A stretch of DNA of 64,000 nt from Serinus canaria. Its lineage: Eukaryota; Chordata; Aves; Passeriformes; Fringillidae. The stretch is taken from NCBI RefSeq assembly GCF_022539315.1, contig NC_066315.1:102095990-102159989 (forward strand). Direction: 5' to 3'. Each line of letters begins with the position of its first letter. The stretch's first letter is position 1. The position numbers were made by a program, and so were the translations under genes. The notes beneath the pieces were generated by a model. That model searched no databases, was not told the DNA's origin, and saw only the letters and a program-made list of their open reading frames with translations. Positions 27,296 through 39,200 of this stretch are shown one piece after another.

Positions 27296-30200
27296 CTGGA
27301 ATTTGCATTTAGAAGACCATGTGGGGACAGCCTTTTCAAAGTCCACAGCCTTCAGTGGAGGGACATAAAAATAAATGCTCTGCCAAGCACTGCAATACAA
27401 GGGATCTGACAGACCCCAGTGTGAGTACAAAGCAGGTTCATTAAATGCAGAGCCTTCCCTTTCCTCCTGCACAGTGGCTGGCTAGGGAAGGTTGTTTCCC
27501 TCCACTCCCTGTGAAAATTGTACAAATACAGCTCTTTTTTTTTTTTTTTTTCCAAAGTTCCATAACAAGTTTTAAACCAGTCTGATGTTAATTTAACCGA
27601 GGGCATCCTGGCCGATCTGCCTAAACGTGTATTCCCACACACCTTATGGGGAAGCAAGATAGACTTAATGCCACTACACTTTTTGCATGTGTGTGGAGGA
27701 GGAGCTACTTGATCACACACTTTTTTCTTTGAACTGCACACTTTTCCCTCCCACCCCGGAAGAAAGAAAAAAAAAAAAAAAGAAAACAAAAAAGAGGAGC
27801 TATTAAAATACAAAGTATCCCTTTTCAGTTGGAGGGGATAAAGAAAGAAAGACGTTTTCCCTGTGCCCGCCCGGCTCCCATCCCGCGGCTCTGTGGATGC
27901 GCGGGGCCGGGCGGCGGGCGGTCCCTTCCCGGCGCATCTGGCTCTCCAGCGGTGCCATCTGCTGGTGCCGCTGCCGCCAGGCTCCGCCGGGAACGCCACC
28001 CCCGTGCCGGAAGGGCAGCGGGAACAGCTCTGCTCGGGCCTCGGCCAGCAAAGGGCAAAGGCAGGAAACGTCGGCCCCGGCCAAAACTTGGCTTTAGAAA
28101 AGCGCTCTTGTCCCTTGTGTCCTCCTCAGGGCATTTTATAAAGACAATCCATTAGATAGAGAAAAAGAGAGGAAGATGAAAACAATGGAAAGTATTTAGT
28201 GCTAAACCTCATTTTCTTCCAAAAAACCAATTTCCATAAGTCAAGCAAAATAATTTTCTCATTAAGTATCTGCTAGGTCAAAGAAAGCACGTACTTCATA
28301 ATAGTGTCTTAACAACTGCCACCATCTACCTGTTACAGACATGCAAGGAATGACCGTGTTGCAATCGTGGCTTGGAGTCACAAATGAGAGCAGCCGTAGG
28401 GATTAAGCAAGAAGAGGTGTCTTTAGGCAGTAATCAGAGAGGAGAAGGAAGGCAAAGGGGGAAATCTGAGGGTGCAGGCCCGGGGCAGGGGGTGAAGCAG
28501 GGCAGAAGGAAGTTCAACCAAGGCAGCAGTGTGCATTTGGGCACCAAATGTGTCTGGCAACAGCATTTGTGGCTGCTGAAGGGTCTGATTCTCTAAACCA
28601 CAGCTCACTTGGCTTTGCAGTACGCATGCTCACACACACTGATGGTATGGGTTTTGAGCTAGGCATTTCGCCATTAAAATATTCAGTGATGTTCCCCTCA
28701 GATTTTGCTCTACTATTTTTCATCAGACTTTGAATAAGATTGTTTCCTGCAAAAAAGGAATTCACCATATCCACCCCTCTGACCTCAGCCCTACTGTACC
28801 TGTTTGTCTTCACCCTCACCAAGTTCACCAAGGATTGCAACAACTTTATCCCAAACTTGTCTGACCAGGTTCAGCATATTCTGTTGCTTCAGTTTTTTGC
28901 AAACTACCATCTGTTATCTTTGCTTTTTCTTGTTCCATTTCCAAGCTTTTCAACACATCTGAACTTACTGGCAGCAGACCAAGTGCTGACTTTGAGCAGA
29001 TATCTCCAGCTGTAGGAAAAGTCCCATCTGCAGCTTCAGGCTGTCCCTTTGCCTCACTGATTTCTTCTTCTTTAGCTGCAATTGAGGCCTCAGCAGCATT
29101 TTCAGATGGTTTCTCATCAGCTACTGCTGTTGAAGCAAGTTTACAGCTTGCAGAAGTTGCTCCTATTTCACCCTTTGCTACATTGTTTGGGAGGTCTTCG
29201 CTGCTTGTTTCTCCCACATCTTCTGCCTGCATTTCTTGCTCTTTACTCTCTTCCCTGCTACTGGAGCCCACATTGATTGAACACTCACAGTAATAGTAAC
29301 CAGATTCCTGCTTCTTCTTACGCATGGCACAGAGATCAATTCGACTGAAGCGCTCTGTGCCAAAGTGGCTGTCTTCGTATTCCTTATACAGGTCCATACA
29401 AATTTTCCTGAAGCCCTATTTTTTGAGAGAGCAATATGACATTATATGTATAATATATGTGCACAAATACACATGCACTTTAGGAAGGCATGTCAAGTAT
29501 TATCTTAACAAAACCCAGTAAAGGAAACACCACCCCCTCCATCTCACCCTAATAAGGATCAGCATCAACTTCATGTGGTAGTATTTAAGTTGATACTGAG
29601 AAAAGCCAGCCATTACAAATTAAAGTTATGGGAAGCTTGGCTTTTGCCAAATCCTTTATCTACCCTACCCTCCTCAAGAATAAAAAACACGCCAAATATA
29701 CAAAATCAGTTTATCCTACTGTTAATCCACCTAATTTTAGATACTTCAGGCAAGTTCACTGCCACCATATATAATTATTCTGAATTAGCTTTATGAGGAA
29801 TTGCTTGATTTCAGCTAGAGTTTACCTTGCTCAGTTTCATCTTAAAGCTGTCTTAACAGACTGAAAAGTTAACCCTTCTCCTTGGTGCTCATTCTCCACA
29901 ACAGTAATTAAATTGTATGCTAAAGACTGGTTAGAAATAGAGTTCATGCACCTTCATCCCTGTGAGCAAAGTAATACTCAAAAGAAATTTAACTCAGTGA
30001 ATTATTGGGAAAACAAGCTCATTCTAGCAAGCCAGAAAAGAAAAAGAAAACCTCAGCAGCTCTTAGCTACCAAGCACTGTCAGTATCTCAATTGCTAAAT
30101 GCTGCAACAGTCATGACACACAACTGAAAGGGTACACTCCTAGAGATGTGTTTTTAAACACTGACACTTTCTTTTCAGACTAAGAAAAGTTACTTCTATT

Positions 30201-33200
30201 GCCATAACCAGAGCACATGCTTAGAAATCATTGCAATGTATGACTGCCAAGACCAAAAGTCAGCAGCTCCTCAGAGTGATTTCTTTGCTCTTCTCCCCCT
30301 CAACAAGTTTGTGCACAGCAGCACTAGCTGCCCTGTACAGGTGTCACTGGGGATGGGTGAGAAACCCAACAATTCCATGGTTCCCAGGCCTTTAATTTAG
30401 ACAGCAACAGGCTGCCAATTTATACGAGGGGCTCCCACAAAGCATTTAGCTGTAGCAAACCACATATGCTAGGGGCACGTATGGAGATGTAATGAAGGAC
30501 AGATGAATCATTAAACAACAGAGAATAGTCTCCACCTCTCCTAACCTAATGACTATGTGAGCTAAAAAGGCTCCAAGGAGCTCCTTGCAGCACATGGCCT
30601 CAAAGAATTCTCAATCAGTTTGTTCAGACCTGCTCCCAGACACCAGGGGAAGAAAAAAAAGAAAGCATTTTTACAAGACTTCTTCCTCATAATGACAGAC
30701 TTATTAGCAGGTGGATATGTATGGTTCACAGCATGGAGGTTGTGGGAGGACAGCCAGAACAGCCAGTGTCACCTGGGAAGAGGCAGATACAAATAGCTTC
30801 ACAGCCAAATACATCAAACCATCAGGCACTGCTAGGTGTTTAGTCTGAGGTGACTAAAACACTTGAAAGTTTAAATAAACCAACAGCACACTTTTTCTGT
30901 GCCCCAGAGATACCCATGTGTCAGTCAGAGGCAGGCTGTTCAGGAGCCAGGAGCTGCATGTCACCCAAATGCCAGGAGGTTCAAGTTCTGCTGAAATGCA
31001 GAGGCACACTGCGCATGGGCTCTTTCTGGGTAATCCGGGAGGATAATGGAAACTTGAGTAAGGTCACATCATTGAAGATAACTTATCAAGCAGCCAGAAG
31101 AGGACAGGATTAAGACTGCTCTTCCATTAAAAAGCTCCAAATATTTTAATACAACTATGTGACTTGTTAATACTTGTTAAATAACACATGCACTCTCACA
31201 ACCCAGGGTAGACCACAGCTATTTCTACACCTGCACCAATAGAATCTACTTAAAACAGCACAAAAGGGAACAAGCAAACATTTTCCACTTTAGCACAGAG
31301 GCACTTGATCCACCGCTTTGCTCTGGCAGAGGTGAGATCAGGCAGTGCCCAGCACTAAAGGCTAACAGCCCACACTGTGTTGCCTGTGTGCTGGAGAAGG
31401 CTCTTACTACAAGCAATGAAGTGGATTCTCTTAAGAGGTGAACTGTTTCCTTTTGGCTCATTGGAAAGGTAGAGATCAAAACACCTGAAGAGCCCACATT
31501 TTTTATTTATGCCAGGGTCACACTCCCCATTTTGAACCTGATCTTCAAACAGCACATACTGCTCCTTTGGTAGCTTTTCAGAATAAAAGGCACACGATCC
31601 AAGATCTCTCCAGCCTCTTGAGATATTTAGACACACAACTAAAGCCAAAGATGCATAACTTCTCAAGGTGAAAGTTTACAGCTGTATCAGTTTTAAAGAG
31701 AAACAGCTCCTTTTTCCCCATAAAGGAGAACAAGGTCTGCAGCTAAACCACCAGTATCATCACATACCTATCATTAACAAACTGTGCTTGAGATGTAAAA
31801 TATAAACTGCCTTAGCAGTTTATACCTCTTAAACTTCATATAAGAAGCACTTCAACTGTGTGAAACACTTAAACAGCACCCTTTCTATGAGGAAACAGTT
31901 ATTTATGGTATAAAGAAAGTAATTACAGCCAGTAGATGGCATCATAATAACTTAAGTGATATTTTGTCTTATTCATACTTTGGCATCTTCTAGTGTTTAG
32001 GAAGGCTGATTTCTCTTCTGCACTATTTAGGAATGGCTTACTATAAAAGTAATCAGTTTCCTCCTTTTTATTTGTACTATATTTTGAAAGAAATGCAGTA
32101 AGTGGTCTTCGAGATTATGTCTTATGTCTAGAGTTGAGCCTTACTAACCTCAGGGAGATTTGTACATGGACTTACAGAGTTCACATGCCCCAAATAATCA
32201 ACTCAATATATGGCCCTACTCCAGTTTCACAGCTCTGGTCTGTAAAATAATATTTTAGGAGCAATGATTTCATTGCAAAAACAAATTTGCACAGAAACAA
32301 GTAATGTTTTGTAAACAAGGGAAGAGCAGTGAGTATTGTCTAGCTGAAGTCCAGGAAATTTTTTGATACTGTTTCCTGTGAGATCTCCATAGAGAGGGCT
32401 GATGAATTATTAGCTGGCTGAACAGCGAGGTGGATTGAAAATTGGCTGAACAGCCAGTTCCCTATGGCAGTGATTGGTGGCACTACTTGGAGGCTGGTAA
32501 CCAGAGATGCACGTAAGGGGCCAATACTGGGTCCAGAACTGTTTAGCATCTTCGTTAATCATCTAGATATTGGGGCAGAGTGCTCCCTCAGCAACACCAC
32601 TAATAACAAACTGGGAGAAGTGCCTGAAACACTAGAGGGTACTGCCAACCAGAGGTATCTCAGTAGGCTGGAAAAATGGACTGGTAGGAACTTCACGAGG
32701 CTGAACAAGAAGGACAAAGGTCAGCCACGGGGGAAGAATGAACCAGGCACAAGTACTGGGTTACAGCTTACTGTGAAGAAGTTTTGCAGAAGAAGGACCT
32801 AGAGGTCCTGGTGGGCACCAGGTTGACCCTGAGCCAGCAGTGTGCCCTTGCAACAAAGGCAGCTAGCGGTATCCTGGACTGCATTAGGAGGAATGCTGCC
32901 AGCATATTGACAGAGATAATTCCCCTCTGCTCAGCACTGGTGAGGCCACACCAGGAACACTGCATCCACTTCTGGGCATACCGCTTGATATTCTAACATT
33001 CAAAGACCTATACACTTGCATATTTATATATATGTATGTACGCAATGAGATGGCATACATAAATCATGTTATGAGAGATTAAGCTATATTTAGTGCTAGA
33101 GATCAAAAGAGGAGAGCATGCAGGAAATTACAATTCTATTTTTTAATTTTAAATTTCATAGTAAGAGGAAGTGTGAAAATACTCCAGACAAGAGTCAACA

Positions 33201-36200
33201 GTAATTCCTACGTGCCTACTGTACAGGTTCTTTTGCATTAGACATTGCAGATGCCTCTGCTCATGAAAATCCCTATAGGCAGTATAAAAGAAAGAGCCTC
33301 CAGCACAGAACTATCAGTCCTAGCCAACTTTGATTTTATCCTGTATACAAAAGGCTAATATCAAGTCAATACAAAGTACTTGAACAAGGTCATTTTCTTC
33401 AGCTATTATAGCTTTTTCTGTTTTCCTTTCTGCATGCTCCTCTAGTGTTTCAGGTTTGCAATATATTGACCTCATAAATACAAGTATTATTCCTGGAAAC
33501 AAGCAGGACAGTATTCCACTGGGAAATGAGCAATCTAATCAGAGTTGTTTTTTACTTTAATTGTTTGTGATAAATCCCATACAATGCTGCAGGAAAGGTT
33601 AGAAAAGCACATCACACATTGCTAGTATAAATCAAGGAACCAGCCTGACTACCAACCCGACATTAATCTTGTTCTGAGGTAAATATTAGTCAGAAGACAA
33701 ATATTGCTCAGAAGCCACCCTGCCCTATGGAAATAGCTTGACATTGTTTTCGTGCAGATTTGACCAGCCACAATGGAAGGGAAGCAATCTGTACTCTACA
33801 AGAGAGCCATACAGAGTATTAACAACAGGCCTCATTTCTTCCAGTCAGATATGAACAAACAGAAATGTGATGAGCAGCCTATATACAAGCTTTGTTAAAT
33901 AAGAGAAGTTATGTTGTTCTCTGGTTGCAATGATTATGGCTTAGATCACAAGGATCTCATTGAAGGAAAAGTAATCACTAGAGCTGATCCCAGGAAAAAT
34001 ATTCTTAAATCCAGTTACCTACCCTTCTTCTCAACTTTGATGCTTTAGAGAGCTTCAGGAAAGTCAGATGTGGTTTGAAGTCCTTTCTTCCTGAAATGTT
34101 GAGATTCATTTCAATAAAGCATTCCTCCACAGCTTCTGGAAAAAGATAGTATAGGAAAGAAATAAGTAACAGTGGGGAGGCAGGGAAAAATACTTACAGG
34201 GAGGTTAGACAAAAAGCCCTGTCTTGAGCAAGATGGTTAAAACACACCCCAGTTGCTGCACTATCACAGGCAACAGAAAAATTTGAGAGAAGTACTCAAA
34301 ATCAAAGTTCTGCATGACATAAGGACATAACCTGTAAACCTGAGACTGGGTCCAAACTCCTGTGCTTGCAACAAAATTCCTTCTGAATTCCCAAATCCCC
34401 TATCAAATGGTGAGCTCAAGAAAGCATCTCTCCACAGCAGCCCTACCAGGAACAAGATGCGGCCACCACCAGTGGCCACAGGGTAGGGTAGGGTCTGTGG
34501 CAGAACAGATTCTCTCTCCCCAGTCACTGCAAACAGCAATGCAAGAAGAAATGGACTTCCAGGAAAAAAAAAAAAAGTGGCCAGATTCCCAAAACTACTG
34601 AACTAGTGCAACTCCACAGCACTTAAAGCAATTCAGGAGGGAACATCACACAAACATAATACTCCTTCCCCACACACAAATGTGATACAAAGTGTTTATG
34701 ATGTCACTGGCTTGAAAACTTTGATCACATATTTAAAAACCCATAAGGTTTTATCCTTCATAGAAAGAAGTGTCTGTAACTCCAATATTTATATTCTTCA
34801 AGGGCTTTCAGCTAAGGATTTTAATGACAAGCCAAACCTAGCCAAACTGTTTTTGGTTTTCATGGACTTTGGGGATGTAAAGTCTCAAGTATAGCATTTG
34901 CATGAGGCAGATCCCTACAAGTCTGGCAAAAACAGATGTTTTGTTCAACAGTTGAGCTTAAACAGTGAGAAGTAATTCCAATATTATGCTTAAAGCCTTG
35001 GCTAAGGCTGGAGTACTCCCCAGAATTCTTTTCTTATTGACAGAGACCTCTATACCTTGATTGTATAAAGCAGATAAAATAGTGGCGGGGAGGGGGGGAG
35101 GGAATCAGCATTTTTAAATGGAAACCTGCAGCATTTGTAGCTCTTCCAGTCAGATCCCCCAATCTTGACACCCATTTTTGTTACTGCTTAATTGCTTCGG
35201 CACTGAAAGAAGGAGGTTCAATGTTGAAACTGTATAAAAAATAGCATATTACATACCAGATGAGTGCCTTTTTTGAAATCCCTGATTGCATTTTGTTTTT
35301 CCACCTATCAGGAAGTTTAACTACATGTGTGTTCACTAGTTTGTCATATGCATTTGTATCAAGGCCAGGTCTCTGGCTTGGAGTTTCGCTAATTAATAGT
35401 TTAAAATGTTTCTCTTCAGACTATTTATGAGGGAACAGCAGCTGGGGCTGTCTGATCACTTTGCCAAGACAACTGCTTTTTATATTTTCCATCTGGAAAA
35501 CACAAGGAATAGGATCCAGTTGTCCAAGCAAGCATCTAATGTCCTTTTAGGTGCCCTACAGGATGTCCACCTGGCCTCCAGCTGCTGCTGCAGAAGGTAC
35601 AGCCAGGCTGTAGGTCTGCTGTGAGTGCTGCAAATACTTTAGGGCATCTGAAAATGGCCCTAGGTGATTATGGTTAGGTATCAAACAACCTCTAAAGTGC
35701 CCCTGGTTCTTTGTCAAATAGAACACATTAACATGAAGAATTTCTGTGTATTAAGTCTTTTTGTTCCCATCTCAGTTGGTCAAAGCGCAGCAAGCCCCAG
35801 AGGAACAACACACGAGAAGAATGTCCAAGCTCCTTCTAGAGCAAAAAGCCCTTCCCATGCATCATCCAGCATGCAACCTCCCCTAGCTGCATAAAAAGAA
35901 ACCAGGTAGATATTAACCTAAGAAAGAAAATCTGAAAAGAGCATCTCCTCTTGGTTACCACCCAGCCTCCAGAGCAGTAGGAAGGGGTTCTTAATAGAAG
36001 GTGCCATGTGCAGATTTTCATCAGAAAAGCAGATGGTGGAAGAAAGGTCAAGGCCAGCAATCATTTTCAAGAATCAGTCTAGGACCGAGGCTCCCGGATG
36101 GTGTGGAACTGTCTATGCCAGGCTGGCACTCAGTTTTCCAGAAACTGTCTTCTCTAGCTCATATGAAAAGTACCCTACAAAATTTCCAAGACATCTTAAG

Positions 36201-39200
36201 CAGTATTTTTTCTTTAAAGTGGATGAGGCCACTAGCAGCAAGATAAACCAGTAGCACTCAGAATTTATCGATTAATTGCAGTTAAATGATCCAGGTTAAC
36301 TCTCCACTTTGAAACAGAAGTCCATGTTGTAGTACCAAAAGCAGATGGAGGCCCAGTCACCTGGCCAATGTCAGGAATACTTCAGAGACTAAAAGACTTC
36401 AATTAGAGCAGGCAGAACTCTTAAACTTGCTGACAAACCATCAATAAGGGCTTGATGAGGCAGAGACTGCTGACAGGTGTGTCTTGACCTTTGCCAGCCA
36501 AATCATTGGCCCATCATGCTCCTCAAAAAACCAGCATTTAAAATTCACACCTAGCTCATGACAACCAAAATTATTGACTATAGGGTAAGGAAAAAAATCC
36601 CTGTTCATTGTATAACAATTAAGGCAATTGCTTTGCTGAGAGAAGGGGAGACAAAACCCCATCTCTTTGGAGATGTCATTGAAAGGATAGACATTGATAC
36701 ATATTTGCATAATTCCCAGACTCATTAAGTTCTAGAAATGGTCAGAAGTTATGCAGAATAGAACAACACTGGAAGCAACAACTCTCTGAATAGCAAAATC
36801 ATTGTTAACGGAGTTAGCAGCTTGAAAACTGGCAGCTTGTCTCCCAGTCAAGGAATTATTTCAGGCAATCAGTGAACAATCATATTGCATTAAAAACACA
36901 AGTACTGGCAGCATATTCCCAGGGCTTGCAATCAAAATTTTTCTCTATCTAATTAAGGGGTTCAGATCAGAAGCTAGATATTAGGTTTCCTAAACCCGGA
37001 AGATGCAGGTTATCCAGGCAGAGAAGATGAAAGATCTGCCACCCACTATTGCAATGGCTTTCAGAGCTAATGCAGGTCCAAGATGATATTTAAAGAGCAT
37101 CATAGCACACATTCTGCTGAACCAAAATTAAACACTTCTGATGGTGATAAAATAGCATGATAAAGAACGACCTTGTATAGTATGACTCATCGGGAACAAA
37201 ATTCTCAGTTAAGCAAGACAATGAGTCCAGGGAAAACCAGTCACTTTCAGATGAGGAGAGAGGTACTCATTTCTGTATCTTTCAGGAGTGAGGAAAGAGC
37301 CAAGGCAGTGCTGTCAAAACAGTCAAATCAGGCATCAAAAGAATCAATCAGCTCCTTATTTCAATAACACTGAATTGTATATATATTCTAGACAGGCATG
37401 TACCAAATATGATCTTACAGGAAATTGCATCATCTGCCTTCTTTGTTAACTTCCAGTCAAGACTATTTCCAGTTAAAGCCTTGAGAAGAAGCAGTTTGTG
37501 CATGGGCAAGTTTGTTGAGATTGTAATACTAATAATTAGGGACAACATCAGAAAAGCACAGCTGCTTTGACTCAAAATTAGCTTTGGGATGGATGGAACA
37601 AGAAGAGAAATGAAGCCCAGAGTCAAGCTAGAGGTAATGGATAGTTGAGTGGCTAATTTTTTATAGCTGAGGCAAAGAAGCTGCTCATAAAAGAAATTGT
37701 CCAATTATAACACTGAATACTTAAGAGGTAAAATAAGCAGGAGGATAAGAGAGCAGCACTATAATACCAAAGCTGAGAACTGGAGGAGGTCAGAAACAGC
37801 ATCAACAAAAAACAGACTGCTCCAAGAAACATATTCTTTGAAGTTTACACAGTGTCTTTGTATTGCATGACTCTTTGAGAAACATTAGTTGAATTATGCT
37901 TCCTTTGTGCCTAGTATGAAAATAGCAAGGAAAAATAATGTATATTGATTATTTCTGTTCTGTTGGAACGGAAGCCCAGGACTCAGCTTAGGTTCTGCAT
38001 TGCAGGCTAAAGCAGGTCCTAAAAGCAAACCTGGGTAGGCAGAAAGAAGAGAGTATCAAGCCCTTCTGAAACTTTATTCAGATGCAGGTAAACAGATCCA
38101 AAATCTGGAACATCTCATAAACCCTTCAGTGCTTTGGGAAATTAGAGCAGAGGACTAGCTATTCTTACACTTCTGTTTCGTCTTGTACAGTGGAAGCAAA
38201 AGACTGATTTGCTGGTGCTATACACACATATGCAGACAAATACTGATTTTTGTCACCTCCCACCCCAGAGGTACTAACTATTTAATGAATACTCCAGTTT
38301 AAAGGAAGTTCTTGTATACTCATCTGGGGCCAGCATTTAATAAGCTTTCATATTATTAGAATGAGCAGAGCCTCAGAGGTGTCACTTTGAACACTGTGCA
38401 CACCTCAGGCCTGTGAGACTCCAGCTGCAGAGCAGGTTAAGTTAGCCTCACTGTGTGATCTTCACCTGAATGTCTGTGCATCTCACCTGTTCCATATCAG
38501 TAGAGACAACCTATTTTAGGCCTAATGCTCTGCAGAAACACAGCTGTTGGCTTCATACTTAACAAGTAGGAAAGAGAGGAGATGAGAGGAGAGGCAGCAC
38601 ATCACAGCCGTGCACAACAGCTTGGGGTCAGTGCTTACAGGCTTGTCTGCAAACTGGTTTGTCACAAGTGCTACAGAATGAGGTTTTGTACTTACCTGCA
38701 ATTCTGTTAAGCATTTTCTGGTCTTCCTCCAACATTTTTACATATAGCACTTGGTTATTAAACTCTCCAATCCCATGGAATCTCAAATTAAGGTCTTTAC
38801 CCTGCAAGATGTCTTCCACTTTAGTCTTGCTTTGCTTCAGTGCCAGAACAGCCCTTAAAAGTAATCAGTATATAAATGTTGAAAGTTATTAGGTTTCTAC
38901 ATATGGAAATATTGTTTTATTTTTATTGCCAGCCAATATACCTGATTTTGACCACTCTGCAAGCACTATGCAAGGTATCACAGGCACACTGTATTTCATT
39001 GCTAATTCTTTTGCAGCAGTTGGAAAATTTCAAATAAACTACATCTTTCACTTTAGCTTATGTATTAGAAGGGAGTTTTGTCAGAGAAGTGAACATTCAA
39101 AAAATTAGCATTCCAGAAAATCTATTAATACATGTTACTGAAGAGTCAAAAGGGATAAAACAGAACTTACATTTGTGTCATGTAGTTTAAAACTTTATCA

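Larger units (their letters stand above)
29416..34022 (-). other. AKAP7-like intron 5
   Basis: Bounded by AGAAGG|GTAGGT at 34023/34022 and ATAG|GGC at 29416/29415. It contains a 5'- and 3'-truncated CR1 fragment (32338-32996) and a CTCF-type motif (31929-31941). No other gene was recognised. The open frames near 31246-31666 look like chance. Confidence 0.75.

Noticed and set aside
27352..27999. A 215-codon minus-strand open frame through the small CpG island
   Set aside because: It runs across poly(A)/poly(T) tracts (Phe and Lys runs) and GC-rich sequence, with no family resemblance. No AKAP7 alpha-type leader was found in it.
28790..28900. Another frame just before and past TAA 28846, with a helix-like sequence near [17 protein letters not shown] and a CAG|GTACAG donor
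   Set aside because: Reaching it would need a frameshift or a very poor acceptor. Its hydrophobic spacing fits the RII-binding pattern less well than the 27.2-kb exon, which joins in phase from a consensus donor.
32464..32996. Plus-strand open frames of 112 and 70 codons
   Set aside because: They are remnants of the CR1 ORF2 reading frame in the fragment at 32338-32996, not host genes.
34480..34500. GGGTAGGGTAGGG telomere-like stretch
   Set aside because: Only about two TAGGG units, not the vertebrate TTAGGG repeat; too short to be an interstitial telomeric array.
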